A stretch of 64,000 nucleotides of DNA from JACKIC01 sp964543795. Lineage in GTDB: Bacteria; Planctomycetota; UBA1135; UBA2386. The position numbers were made by a program, and so were the translations under genes. The notes beneath the pieces are model-generated. The model saw only the letters and a list, made by a program, of their open reading frames with translations. It was not told where the DNA came from and searched no databases. How positions within the stretch are numbered: the first letter of the stretch is position 1; each line of letters begins with the position of its first letter. Below, piece after piece: positions 53,464 through 63,112 of the stretch. The stretch is from the NCBI GenBank assembly GCA_964543795.1, contig CAZIZN010000021.1:1-64000 (forward strand), in the 5' to 3' direction.

Positions 53464-54576
53464 TCACCGGCGCCGTGCGTAGCCGACCCCCACCAGGTGC
53501 TCCGCGATCGTCTGCGCGACCTTGTCGTGGCCGCCGACGTTCCAGTGCCCGTCCTCGCGCCAGAAATCGTCGCCGTGCAACCGGTCCACCATCGGCACGC
53601 AGGCGATCCCGTTCGCCCTGCACAGCTCCAGGAGCGCGTCCTCGAGCACCGGGAACCGGCCCTCGTGGCCGGTCCCCCCGCGCGGGTGGTACTCGAACTT
53701 CGTCGGCGCCGGCACGACGAGCAGCGGCACGCCGGCGGCGCGCAGCCGCTCGGCGATGCGCCCGAGCAGCCGGCCGCCGATCGCGAGGGCCAGCCGGCGC
53801 TGCGCGCCGACCTCCCCTTTGGCCTCTGCGTCGTACATCGACGCCTCGTCGAGCCGTCCGAGTCCCCGCTGCCCGACGGGCGGCGGACTGCCGGCGAGGG
53901 CGTGGCGGAGCGCACCGAGCATCACCGAGCCGAACCAGCGCGGGCTCGCGACGAAACCGAACGCCTTCGTGTCGGGCAGCGGATGTCCCTGCACGCACAG
54001 TTCGCCGCGCTCGTCGAAGGCCGCGTAGGGTTTGTAGTAGCCGTAGCGCACGTACTGGACGTCGTCGACGAAGTCGTTGCCGAGGCAGAACGTGAGCACC
54101 ACGAGGTCCGGCGCGAACTGCAACACCCGATCGAGCGACAGCAGGTGCTGAACCGATCCGTAGCCTGACACGCCGAAGTTGAGCACCTCGACGTCCGCGA
54201 GCCGCGCCGCGACCCGTTCGGTGAACCGGTCCTCGTCGGCCACGCCGATGCCCCAGACGAAGGAATCGCCGAGCACCGCGATGCGTCGCACGCCGTCCGG
54301 CTTGCGCAGCGGCAGTTCCGCCTGCCGCATGCCGTGCGAGTTGATCGCCACGTCGTAGGAGAACTCGCCGCGCGCGAACGTGCCGCGCGCCCCCGGCGTG
54401 TTGGCCCAGCCGAGTTGCGCATCGAAGCGGTAGAAGTGGTACTGGTTGCCGGTGGCGGCCACCGAATAGCGGCTGGTGTCCGGCAGCAGCAGCCGGAACG
54501 CGAGTTCGGCGATCGCCGCCGCGACGGCGAACGACGTCCCGAGCAGCAGGATCCGGGCGAACAGGCGGCGGGACAT
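53464..54576 (-). CDS. SGNH/GDSL-type hydrolase, membrane-anchored
   Basis: 370 aa. ATG at 54576. An N-terminal membrane segment (LLLGTSFAVAAAIAELAF) is followed by an extracytoplasmic domain: GDSFVWGIG (Ser of block I), the FGVSGYGSVQHLLSL region (Gly block II), LGNDFVDDVQYV (Asn block III) and EDGHWNVGGH (Asp-His block V). All four SGNH blocks are present. Such proteins de-acetylate, or when paired with a membrane acyltransferase transfer acyl groups to, surface glycans. It is divergent from wzm with 120 bp between. Confidence 0.87.
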   Translation of the reverse strand: MSRRLFARILLLGTSFAVAAAIAELAFRLLLPDTSRYSVAATGNQYHFYRFDAQLGWANTPGARGTFARGEFSYDVAINSHGMRQAELPLRKPDGVRRIAVLGDSFVWGIGVADEDRFTERVAARLADVEVLNFGVSGYGSVQHLLSLDRVLQFAPDLVVLTFCLGNDFVDDVQYVRYGYYKPYAAFDERGELCVQGHPLPDTKAFGFVASPRWFGSVMLGALRHALAGSPPPVGQRGLGRLDEASMYDAEAKGEVGAQRRLALAIGGRLLGRIAERLRAAGVPLLVVPAPTKFEYHPRGGTGHEGRFPVLEDALLELCRANGIACVPMVDRLHGDDFWREDGHWNVGGHDKVAQTIAEHLVGVGYARRR

Positions 54577-54696
54577 CGCGCAGCAGGGTCGCCGGCGGGC
54601 GCGCAGCGCGCAACAGCCCACCGGACGAGGAGCCGCCCGCCGCTCGCATCCGCGATTGAAAGACGCGGCGCCCGCCGACATCCTCCGACGTCCTCG

Positions 54697-55518
54697 ATGG
54701 CCCTACCCGTTCGCGCATCGCCGAGCGCCCTGTTCACGTCGCTGGTCGCGAACCGGGCCCTGATCGCGAGTCTGGTCCGGCGCGAGGTGGCGGGACGCTA
54801 CCGGGGCTCCGCCCTGGGTCTGTTCTGGGCCGTGCTCAACCCCGTCCTCATGCTCGCCGTCTACACCTTCGTGTTCAGCGAGGTGTTCCAGTCGCGATGG
54901 CAGGGGGGCACCGGCGGCAAGAGCGAGTTCGCGCTCGTGCTGTTCGCGGGCCTCCTGGTGTTCAACTTCTTCTCGGAGTGCGTCAACCGCGCGCCGACCG
55001 TGATCCTCGGCAACGTGCCCTTCGTGAAGAGGGTCGTCTTCCCGCTCGAGGTCCTGCCCGTGGTCACGATGGGCTCGGCGCTCTTCCACCTCGGCGTCAA
55101 CCTGGTCGTCTGGGGCGCGTTCTACGCATTCGCCGTCGGCGTGCCGCATCCGACGCTGCTGCTGTTGCCGTTGACGCTGCTGCCGCTCGTACTGGTCACG
55201 CTCGGGATCTCCTGGCTGCTCGCCGCGCTCGGCGTCTACCTGCGCGACGTCGCCCAGGCGATCGGCTTGGTGACGCTGGTGCTGATGTTCCTCTCGCCGG
55301 TGTTCTACCAGCTCGACGCGATGCCGGCGGCCTATCGCCCGTTCCTGTACCTGAGCCCGCTCACCGTGACCATCGAACAGGTTCGCGACGTCATGTACTG
55401 GGGCAGGGTCCCGTCGGTGGCGACCTACGGCGCGGCCTGCGGAGCCGCGGCGCTGATCGCCTGGCTCGGATTCCTCTGCTTCCAGAGGACTCGCCGGGGG
55501 TTCGCGGATGTCCTCTGA
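54697..55518 (+). CDS. wzm: ABC-2 polysaccharide export permease (Wzm-type)
   Basis: 273 aa. ATG at 54697. Six membrane segments are clear (for example VLNPVLMLAVYTFVFSEVF, LGVNLVVWGAFYAFAVGV, LLPLTLLPLVLVTLGISWLL, AIGLVTLVLMFLSPVF, YGAACGAAALIAWLGFLCF). REVAGRYRGSALGLFWAVLNP at the N terminus is the Wzm/TagG/KpsM coupling motif. With the Wzt protein encoded 11 bp overlapping, it exports lipid-linked polysaccharide from the cytoplasm. Confidence 0.93.
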   Translation: MALPVRASPSALFTSLVANRALIASLVRREVAGRYRGSALGLFWAVLNPVLMLAVYTFVFSEVFQSRWQGGTGGKSEFALVLFAGLLVFNFFSECVNRAPTVILGNVPFVKRVVFPLEVLPVVTMGSALFHLGVNLVVWGAFYAFAVGVPHPTLLLLPLTLLPLVLVTLGISWLLAALGVYLRDVAQAIGLVTLVLMFLSPVFYQLDAMPAAYRPFLYLSPLTVTIEQVRDVMYWGRVPSVATYGAACGAAALIAWLGFLCFQRTRRGFADVL

Positions 55519-56851
55519 CGACTTCGCCATCCGCGTCGCAGGCGTCGGCAAGTGCTACGAGGTCTACGCGTCGCCCGCCGACCGCCTGCGCCAGTTCGTG
55601 GTGCCGCCGCTGCGGCGCGCGCTCGGCCTGCAGCCGAAGGCCTACCACGAAGAGTTCTGGGCGCTGCGCGACGTCTCGTTCGAACTGCCGCGGGGCGAGG
55701 CGTTCGGCGTCATCGGCCGGAACGGCAGCGGCAAGAGCACGCTGCTGCAGATCATCACGGGGACCCTCGAGCCCACCGTCGGCACCATCGAGACGAACGG
55801 GCGCATCTCGGCGTTGCTCGAGCTCGGCTCCGGCTTCAACCCGGACTTCACGGGCCGCGAGAACGTGTTCCTGAACGGCATGGTGCTGGGGCTGTCGCGG
55901 CGCGAGATCGAGGACCGCTTCGACGCGATCGCGGCGTTCGCCGACATCGGCGCCCACCTCGAACAGCCGGTGCGCACCTACTCGAGCGGCATGATGGTCC
56001 GGCTCGCCTTCGCCGTGCAGGTCCAGGTGCAGCCCGACATCCTGATCGTCGACGAGGCCCTCGCGGTGGGCGACGCGCTGTTCCAGAAGCGCTGCTTCGC
56101 CCGCATCGAGAAGCTGCTGGCCGATGGCGTGACGCTGATCTTCGTGTCCCACGACCAGGAGACGGTGCGCTCCCTGACGCGCCGATCGCTGCTGCTCAAG
56201 AACGGCAGGCCCGTGCTCTGCGGGCCGACCTCGGAAGTGGTGCTCGCCTACCGCAAGCAGCTGCACGAGGAGGAGTCGGCCTGGTTCACGCAGGTCACCG
56301 AGCGCATGCGCGCCTCGCCCGGCGTCGACGGCACGAACGACCGCTCCGAGCGGCTCAGTTTCGGCGACGGCGGCGTGCACGTCGTGGGCGTGCAGACGTT
56401 CGACGCCGCGGACGAGCCCTGCACCATCTACCACCCGGGCGACCGACTGCGCGTGCGCGTCGAGTGCGTCACCGACGTCGACGCCGAACACCTCAACGTC
56501 AGCATCCGCCTGCGCAGCAAGGAGGGGATCAAGGTGTACTCGTGGGGCACCCTGAACCAGGACATGCAGGTGCTGCGGCGCGGCGACGGCGAGCCGGTGT
56601 TCTGGTCGCGCAGCTTCCGCGCCGGCGAACGCATCGTGGTGTGGCTCGAGTGCGACTGCACCCTCGGCCCCAACCTGTACGAGGTCCAGGCGTGCGTGTC
56701 CTACGAAGGCACCCCGGACTACACCCAGCAGCGCATCCTGCACTGGCTCGACGAAGCCGCGTTCTTCCAGGTCGTCATGCGCCGCGAAGAACACTTCTTC
56801 GGCGGCTTCGTCGATCTGCGCATGCGGGCCACCTGGCAGGAGCAGCCGTGA
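55508..56851 (+). CDS. wzt: Polysaccharide ABC transporter ATPase with C-terminal binding domain (Wzt-type)
   Basis: 447 aa. ATG at 55508, overlapping wzm by 11 bp. ATPase: VIGRNGSGKSTLLQIITG (Walker A, about 70), YSSGMMVRLAFAV (signature-like), ILIVDEALAVGD (Walker B) and FVSHDQE (H loop). After about 250 there is an extra domain (ITYRKQL region, then VNIRLRSKEGIKVYSW) of the Wzt C-terminal type, which in other bacteria recognises the modified non-reducing end of the O-antigen. That extra domain makes a capped-chain export mechanism likely. Confidence 0.94.
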   Translation: MSSDDFAIRVAGVGKCYEVYASPADRLRQFVVPPLRRALGLQPKAYHEEFWALRDVSFELPRGEAFGVIGRNGSGKSTLLQIITGTLEPTVGTIETNGRISALLELGSGFNPDFTGRENVFLNGMVLGLSRREIEDRFDAIAAFADIGAHLEQPVRTYSSGMMVRLAFAVQVQVQPDILIVDEALAVGDALFQKRCFARIEKLLADGVTLIFVSHDQETVRSLTRRSLLLKNGRPVLCGPTSEVVLAYRKQLHEEESAWFTQVTERMRASPGVDGTNDRSERLSFGDGGVHVVGVQTFDAADEPCTIYHPGDRLRVRVECVTDVDAEHLNVSIRLRSKEGIKVYSWGTLNQDMQVLRRGDGEPVFWSRSFRAGERIVVWLECDCTLGPNLYEVQACVSYEGTPDYTQQRILHWLDEAAFFQVVMRREEHFFGGFVDLRMRATWQEQP

Positions 56852-59064
56852 CCGCGCGCGGCCACGAGACGCCCGCCGAACTCGCGCGCCGGATCGTCGC
56901 GGCGACCGGCCCCTGTTCGCTGCTGCTGATCGGCGCGCGCGATGCCGGCCTGCTCGTCGAACTGCTCGCCCGCGGCTGCGACGCGCACTGCCTGCTGGGC
57001 GCGCCCGCCGACGCCGAGGCCTTCCGGGCGGTCGCCCCGGAGCGAATCTGCACGGCGCGACTCCAAGACCTCGCGCCGGGCTCGTTCCACACGGTGGTCG
57101 TCGCCGGCTCGCTCGACGAGGCGCAGGAAGACGCCGTGGCGGCGACGCTGCGCGCCTGTTGGACCGCGGCCGCCCGGTTCGTCTTCGTCGAGGCGGCCAC
57201 GGCCGCCCGCAACCGCGCCTGGTGGGAGGAACGCTGCCTTCGGGCGGGGTTCCGCAAGCATCCGTGCTACTACGGCATCCACCCCTACGCGTCCCTCGAG
57301 CAGGAGCCGACGCGCGTGCTCGTGCCGCTCGAGAAGATCCCCGCCGGCGCGCTCGCGGCCTTCCCGCTCGCCGCGCTGCAGGCGGACCGCCAGCTGCACA
57401 TGGACATGCTGCGCGAGGTCGGCCGGCGCGGCGACGCGCACTGCCACCGCTACCACGCCGCCGCCGAGTACGTGCGCCCTGGCGACAGCGTGCTCGACCT
57501 CGCCTGCGGCTACGGCTACGGCAGCCACATCCTCTACCAGAACTGCCAGGCGAAGTCGGTGCAGGGCATCGATCTCGACGCCGACGCGATCCGCTACGCG
57601 AACGCCAACTACGCGCTCGAGGGCGCCGTCTCGTTCGCGGTCGGCAACGCCCAGGACCTCTCGGGCATCGCGGACCACAGCGTCGACTTCATCGCGAGCT
57701 TCGAGACGATCGAGCACCTGCCGGACCCCGACGCCTACCTCGACGAACTGCGGCGCGTGCTGCGTCCCGCCGGGCGCGTGATGATCTGCGCGCCCAACGA
57801 CTGGGCCGACGAGACCGGCAAGGACCCCAATCCCCACCACCTGCACGTCTACACCTGGGAACGGCTGCGCCGCGAGGTCGGCGCCCGCTTCCTGCTCGAG
57901 AAGGGCTTCGTGCAGACGGCCGGCGGGGCCGTGAAGTGCCACCACTCGCCGCGCGCCTTCGCGGAGGTGCCCCTGGCGGAACTCGAGCGCGAGGCCGAGT
58001 GGATCCTGCTGCTCGGGATGGCCGACCCCTGCGGCGCGGCCGACGTGCCCTACCGCGAGACCGCGTTCCCGCTGCCGGCGGACCCGGGCTTCCACGTCTC
58101 CGCGTTCGCGCGCGACTACGACAATCCGTGGCTGGTCCGCGGCATGGTCACGATCGGCTCGCGCATCGCGAATCCGGAGGTGCTGGCCGCGCTGCGCCGG
58201 CGTGTCCTGCAGGCCGCGGCGCCCGATTCCGCGGACCACGGCGCCGCGCTCTGCGGCGAGGTGCACGCCGCCATCGCCGCGCCGCTGCACACGGCCGCGA
58301 GCCACGAACGGTTGCTCGCCGCGGTCCGGACCTACGCGGGGCTCGACGCGTCGGATCCGCACCGCCTGCGCTGGCAGATCTCGCTGTTGTCGGCCGGCGC
58401 GGAGCTGGCGCTGCGGCGCGGCGACCGGCGGACCGCCCGCGCGATGTTCGAGGACTGCGCGCGCCGCGACGCGCTCGTGTACAGCCCGCTGCTCGGCAAC
58501 CGCACTCTCGATGCCCTGTTCCGCCTCGCCTGCATGCACGTCGTCGACCGCGACCTCGATCGTGCGCGGCAACTGCTGCAGCGCAGCGTCGCCGAGGCCC
58601 GCCGGCTCGCGTCGGGCCCGTGGCTCAACGTGTACGGCGACCCGGACCGCCCGCTCGCCTTCGGCCTCGCGGAGCTGTCGCAGTTGATCGACAAGGCCGC
58701 CAGGTCCGCCTACGCTCTCGCCGTGCTGGACACGGCTCTGCAGCGCCCGGCCCTCTTCGCGTTCCAGGCCAGGGGCTGGTTCGAGCGCGTGCTCGACTTC
58801 AGGAACGACGATCTCCGACAGGCGCGCATCGGCGAACGCGCGCTGGCCGTCGAGGTCGGACGGCTCACGGAGCGCCTCGACGAGCTCGTCCGCCTGCTCG
58901 CGACCAAGGAAGCGCGCATCCACGAACTCGGCGCCGAGGTCGTGGCGCAGGACGCCCACGCGCAGCGCCTCGCGGCGCAGGTCCGCGAACTCTCGGGCGA
59001 CCCCAGGAGCAAGCTGTCGCGCTTCGTGCGCTGGCTCGGCGGGAAGTTGCGGGGCGGCGCCTGA
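56848..59064 (+). CDS. SAM-dependent methyltransferase with extra N-terminal domain and coiled coil
   Basis: 738 aa. GTG at 56848 overlaps the wzt stop (GTGA). Residues 1-180 form a Rossmann-like but degenerate module (LLLIGARDAGLLVELLARGC). From about 210 a full class I methyltransferase begins: VLDLACGYGYGSHILYQ (SAM loop), IDLDADAIRYANANY, then IASFETIEHLPDPDAY. After about 400 the chain is helical and TPR-like, then a coiled coil at about 665-720 (VGRLTERLDELVRLLATKEA). In Wzm/Wzt systems a methyltransferase with a coiled coil can cap the growing chain (compare WbdD), and this gene sits immediately downstream of wzt. Capping here is inference. Confidence 0.83.
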   Translation: MTARGHETPAELARRIVAATGPCSLLLIGARDAGLLVELLARGCDAHCLLGAPADAEAFRAVAPERICTARLQDLAPGSFHTVVVAGSLDEAQEDAVAATLRACWTAAARFVFVEAATAARNRAWWEERCLRAGFRKHPCYYGIHPYASLEQEPTRVLVPLEKIPAGALAAFPLAALQADRQLHMDMLREVGRRGDAHCHRYHAAAEYVRPGDSVLDLACGYGYGSHILYQNCQAKSVQGIDLDADAIRYANANYALEGAVSFAVGNAQDLSGIADHSVDFIASFETIEHLPDPDAYLDELRRVLRPAGRVMICAPNDWADETGKDPNPHHLHVYTWERLRREVGARFLLEKGFVQTAGGAVKCHHSPRAFAEVPLAELEREAEWILLLGMADPCGAADVPYRETAFPLPADPGFHVSAFARDYDNPWLVRGMVTIGSRIANPEVLAALRRRVLQAAAPDSADHGAALCGEVHAAIAAPLHTAASHERLLAAVRTYAGLDASDPHRLRWQISLLSAGAELALRRGDRRTARAMFEDCARRDALVYSPLLGNRTLDALFRLACMHVVDRDLDRARQLLQRSVAEARRLASGPWLNVYGDPDRPLAFGLAELSQLIDKAARSAYALAVLDTALQRPALFAFQARGWFERVLDFRNDDLRQARIGERALAVEVGRLTERLDELVRLLATKEARIHELGAEVVAQDAHAQRLAAQVRELSGDPRSKLSRFVRWLGGKLRGGA

Positions 59065-59065
59065 C

Positions 59066-62000
59066 ATGGCCCGACGCCCAGCCAAGGTCGGCATCGCCGT
59101 CGTCACCTACAACGCGAGCCTCGCGGCGCGCGTCACGCTGGCGAGCCTGCGACGGGCCGACAATGCCGTGTCGAGCACGCTCGTGCTGGTCGACAACGCG
59201 TCGCGCACGGAGGATCGGTCCGTCGTGCGCGCCGCGGTCGCGCGCCACGTCGCCGAGGCCGGGCTGCCCTGGCAGCACGTGCAGCAGGAGACCAACCTGG
59301 GGTTCTCCGGCGGCAACAACGTGGCCATCCGGATGCTGCTCGACGACGCGTCGGTCACCCACGTCTGTCTGCTCAACAGCGACGTGATCGTGCCGCACCG
59401 CTGGCTCGACCGGCTGCTCGCCTCCGGCCAGGAGATCGTCAGCGGCGTCACCAACAAGGCGGAGAGCGAGCAATGCGTGCCCATCGACTACACGCTCGCG
59501 CTCGAAGACTGCCTCGAGGGCGAGGCGGACCGGTTCCGCGAGGACGTCTTCGAGACCGTCGACGACTTCGCCGACCGCTGGCACCGCGCATGGCGCGGCA
59601 GCGTCGTGGACTGCGACGCGACGTTCTTCTGCGTGCTGATCTCGCGCGCGGCGATCGAGAGGATCGGGTTGCTCGACGAACGCTTCTTCCCGGGCGGCTA
59701 CGAGGACGACGACTACTGCGCGCGCGCGCGCGCCGCCGGCCTGCCGGTCCACCTCGCGCGCGACACGTACGTGCACCACTGGGGTTCGGCGTCGTTCGGC
59801 GAGCTGCGGCGCGACTACTTCCAGGAGAACGCCGCCAAGAACCGCAGCTACCTCGAGCAGAAGCACGGCTTCACGTGGCGCGCACGGCCCGAGAAGCCGT
59901 TCGTCGCCTACGCCCAGGACGTCGCGTTCGCGGCCACCGGGCACGGCGATCGCGCGCTGCAGCGCCGGTTCCACCGGCTCTACGGCCGCACGTTGCAGAA
60001 GCTGGTCGCCCACTACGCACGCGAGTTCCGCAACCTGCGCGGCGCCGTCCGTGCGCGAGGGCTGCCGATGCCCGCGGAACTCGACGCCGCCGTGGCTGCT
60101 GCGACCGCGCACGGCGACCTTCCGGACGAGTGGGACACGCTCTTCGATCGCGCCTCCCGCGGCGTCTTCGCAGCCGCCGCGTCGCCCGTCGAAGCGCGGA
60201 ACCTGTCGGCCGATCTCGCCGGCTTCTGCGCGAAGGTCCACGACGCGGCGACCTGCAACTTCGCGATGTGCGCGTTCCTCGAGACGACGGCGCCCGAGTC
60301 GCCCCCTCAGCTCGCGGCGCGGTCGTGGTGGCGAAGGTCCTGGTCGCTGCTGCGCCACGGCGTGCCGCTGCTGCTGCGGCTGCGCGGCATCGTCTTCTTC
60401 GGTGGCTACCCCTACGCGCCTCGCGACCACGACGGCTACTTCCAGCGCATCCGGGCGATCGACGCGATGTTCGGCGACCGCTGGCGGATCTACTTCGACC
60501 CGGATCCGCTGCCGGGGCAGACGACCTGGTACGACCTGCCCGCGCCGCGAACGCTCGTGCTGCGCGCCACCGGCGGCCGGCTGCGCCGCGCGCTCGCCGT
60601 GCTGGCGGTCTGGCTCTGCGCGCTCCGCTGCCGCACGGTCTACTTCCACAGCGTGCTGCGCATGGAGGACCTCGCCTGGGGACGGCTGTTCCGCTGGCCG
60701 TGGTTCCGCAAGGTGATCGACGTGCACGGCGTCGTGCCCGAGGAGTTCCGCATGCACGGCGACTGGTACCACGCGGTGCGTTTCGAACGGCACGAGGAAC
60801 TCGCCGCGCGGCGCGCGCACGTGGTCATCGTCGTCACCGAGAGCATGCGCCGCTACCTGACGCAGAAGTACCGCGATCGGCTGCGCGGCCAGGTGGTCGT
60901 GCTGCCGATCTTCCCCGCCATCGACGTGCACGAAGCGGACAAGCCCCTCGCCGACGGGCGGCCGGTGGTGGTCTACGCCGGCGGTCTCCAGAAGTGGCAG
61001 CAGGTGCCGAAGATGATCGAGGCCATCGTGGCCACGAGCCGCGTCTGCGCGCACCGCTTCTACTGCCCGGATCCCGACGCCGTGTTGGCCATGCTGCCGC
61101 GCGAACTCCTCGCGGACGACGCGTGCGACATCGTCGTCGAGCGCAAGACCCACGAAGACCTGCTCGAGAGCTACCGCGAGTGCCACTACGGCTTCCTGCT
61201 GCGCGAGGACAGCGTCGTGAACCACGTGGCGTGCCCCACCAAGCTCGTCGAGTACCTGGCCATGGGCATCGTGCCGATCGTCGACTGCGAGGCCGTCGGC
61301 GACTTCGCGAGCCTCGGCATGCGTGTCGTGCGGGTCGCCGACTTCACGGCCGGGCGCCTGCCCGACGCGAGCGAACGCGACGCGATGGCCCGCGCGAACT
61401 TCGGCGTCTACGGCCGGCTGCGCGGCCAGCGCGAAGCCGGTGGCGCACAGCTCCGCGGGCTGCTCGGGCCGGGCCCGGCCGCCGGCAGCCTGTCTTCGCG
61501 CCTGCTCTGGCGGGCGGCGAAGCTGCTGCCGCCGAGCACGCTGCGCGGCAGGGTCGCGCGCGCGGTCTGGTACGGGCTCCGGGACCGACCCGCGCCCGCG
61601 CCCGTCGTGTCGGGCGACGCGTCGCCCGCGGAGATCGGCGCGTGCGACGTGCTCGTGCAGGTCGGCAACTTCCTGGCGGGCGGCCTCGAGAACGCCGTGC
61701 TCGACCTCAACGAGGCGTTCCGCACCGCCGGCCTGCGCGTCGGCATGCTGGTGCTCGGCGAGCAGGGCTCGGCGGCGGCCCGCGCCCGCGCCCAGGGGGT
61801 GCCGATCTGCGCTGCGCCCTACTCGGACGCGGCCTACCGCGCCTGGCTGCGCGCCGCCTCGCCGAAGCTGGTGATGAGCCACTACTCGGTGGAGGGTGCG
61901 GCGATCTGCGCCGAGCTGGGCGTGCCGCTGGTCCAGGTGATCCACAACATCTACCTGTGGCTGCACGGCGCCGAACTCGCCGCGATGCGGGCTTCGGCCG

Positions 62001-62827
62001 CACACACCAGCGCGTTCGTCGCCGCTTCGAGCTTCGCGCTGGACTACAGCGTGCGTCGGCTGGGCTTCCCGGCCGAGAAGTGCGTCGTGATCCCGTACGG
62101 CATCGACGTGCGGCGGTTCCGCGAACTCGACGTCGACGGCGAGCGCCGACGCCTGCGGGCGCAGCTCGGCATCCCGCCCGACGCGTTCGTGTTCCTGAAC
62201 GTCGGCGCCGTCAACCACCAGAAGAACCACCTGTCGCAGTTGCGCGCCTTCCAGGCCTGTGCCGCCGCCTGCCCCGACGCACGCCTCGTCGTCGTCGGGC
62301 CCGTCTACGAACGCGAACTGCTCAACGACTGCCGCAACTACCTCGAACGGAACGGTCTGACGGATCGGGTGACCTTCACCGGCGGCGTCAGCGACCCGCA
62401 CCGCTACTACGCGATGGCGGACGCGCTGGTGCACACCGCGTTCTTCGAGGGCGGCCCGCTCGCCCTGCTCGAGGCGCTCGCCGCCAACCTGCCGGTCGTG
62501 TCCGTGGCCACCGGCCTCGCGGTGCACTTCGTGGGCCGCAAGGGCATCACGCTCGTGCCGGCGCACTTCGACGTGGCGGAGTACCGTGGGCACATCAACG
62601 AGATGCGCTCCTCGCCGGCGACCGAGCAGGCGCTCGCGGCGGCGATGGCGAAGGTCTACCGCGAGCGCGAACGTCCCGACCTGCCGGCCGCCGTGGTCGA
62701 CGCGTTCGACAAGGCCAATGCCTACCGACTCTACGTCGACCTCGTGCAGGGTCTGATCGGCGACCGGACCGCGGCACGGCCCGCGCTGCCCCGGTCGTGG
62801 TCGGATCGTCTCGCCGAAACGGGCTGA
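59066..62827 (+). CDS. Giant three-part glycosyltransferase (GT2 + two GT4-like domains)
   Basis: 1253 aa. ATG at 59066, 1 bp after the previous stop. Residues about 8-280: a GT2/rhamnosyl-type domain (GIAVVTYNASLAARVTLASL, LVDNASR, CLLNSDVIVP, GGYEDDDYCARARAAGLPV). About 438-790: a GT4-like domain (IVFFGGYPYAPRDHDGYFQR, VVYAGGLQKWQQ, EYLAMGIVPIVDCEAVGD). About 860-1253: a second GT4 domain (VLVQVGNFLAGGLENAVLDL, FFEGGPLALLEALAANLPVV, EX7E). Its last domain is recognisably related to the C-terminal domain of the 1353-aa protein at 47804. Three transferases in one chain downstream of Wzm/Wzt probably build the repeat unit. Confidence 0.85.
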   Translation: MARRPAKVGIAVVTYNASLAARVTLASLRRADNAVSSTLVLVDNASRTEDRSVVRAAVARHVAEAGLPWQHVQQETNLGFSGGNNVAIRMLLDDASVTHVCLLNSDVIVPHRWLDRLLASGQEIVSGVTNKAESEQCVPIDYTLALEDCLEGEADRFREDVFETVDDFADRWHRAWRGSVVDCDATFFCVLISRAAIERIGLLDERFFPGGYEDDDYCARARAAGLPVHLARDTYVHHWGSASFGELRRDYFQENAAKNRSYLEQKHGFTWRARPEKPFVAYAQDVAFAATGHGDRALQRRFHRLYGRTLQKLVAHYAREFRNLRGAVRARGLPMPAELDAAVAAATAHGDLPDEWDTLFDRASRGVFAAAASPVEARNLSADLAGFCAKVHDAATCNFAMCAFLETTAPESPPQLAARSWWRRSWSLLRHGVPLLLRLRGIVFFGGYPYAPRDHDGYFQRIRAIDAMFGDRWRIYFDPDPLPGQTTWYDLPAPRTLVLRATGGRLRRALAVLAVWLCALRCRTVYFHSVLRMEDLAWGRLFRWPWFRKVIDVHGVVPEEFRMHGDWYHAVRFERHEELAARRAHVVIVVTESMRRYLTQKYRDRLRGQVVVLPIFPAIDVHEADKPLADGRPVVVYAGGLQKWQQVPKMIEAIVATSRVCAHRFYCPDPDAVLAMLPRELLADDACDIVVERKTHEDLLESYRECHYGFLLREDSVVNHVACPTKLVEYLAMGIVPIVDCEAVGDFASLGMRVVRVADFTAGRLPDASERDAMARANFGVYGRLRGQREAGGAQLRGLLGPGPAAGSLSSRLLWRAAKLLPPSTLRGRVARAVWYGLRDRPAPAPVVSGDASPAEIGACDVLVQVGNFLAGGLENAVLDLNEAFRTAGLRVGMLVLGEQGSAAARARAQGVPICAAPYSDAAYRAWLRAASPKLVMSHYSVEGAAICAELGVPLVQVIHNIYLWLHGAELAAMRASAAHTSAFVAASSFALDYSVRRLGFPAEKCVVIPYGIDVRRFRELDVDGERRRLRAQLGIPPDAFVFLNVGAVNHQKNHLSQLRAFQACAAACPDARLVVVGPVYERELLNDCRNYLERNGLTDRVTFTGGVSDPHRYYAMADALVHTAFFEGGPLALLEALAANLPVVSVATGLAVHFVGRKGITLVPAHFDVAEYRGHINEMRSSPATEQALAAAMAKVYRERERPDLPAAVVDAFDKANAYRLYVDLVQGLIGDRTAARPALPRSWSDRLAETG

Positions 62828-62875
62828 GGCACGGCCGACAGCACCTCGCGCGCCGAGGGCACCCCGAAAACGACG

Positions 62876-62896
62876 ACACCCGCCAGCAACGGGTGT
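62876..62896. terminator. Short hairpin after the glycan operon
   Basis: ACACCCG (62876-62882), loop CCAGCAA, CGGGTGT (62890-62896). It follows the plus-strand giant glycosyltransferase by 49 bp and also lies just downstream of the minus-strand tRNA, so it could act on either. There is no T-tract. The half CGGGTGTTGCC is repeated at 62900, which may be coincidence. Confidence 0.35.
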
Positions 62897-62925
62897 TGCC
62901 GCCGGGTGTTGCCAGAGGAGAAACG

Positions 62926-63002
<77 letters not shown>

Positions 63003-63021
63003 ACGCCTTGAGGGGCGGGGG

Positions 63022-63049
63022 ATCCTAGCGAGGTCCTCGACCTTTGCAA
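63022..63049 (-). promoter_or_regulatory. Housekeeping promoter of the tRNA-Asp gene
   Basis: On the minus strand TTGCAA (63049-63044) and TAGGAT (63027-63022) are 16 bp apart, close to the sigma70 ideal. The tRNA begins about 20 nt downstream of the -10 box. Between the boxes is an inverted repeat AGGTC-GAG-GACCT, which could be a regulatory feature or chance. Confidence 0.75.
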
Positions 63050-63112
63050 GCCTGGATTCGCCGCGGTGCGACGCCGGCGCGATCGCCGCGCTGGCGCGCC
63101 GACAGCGGGCGC

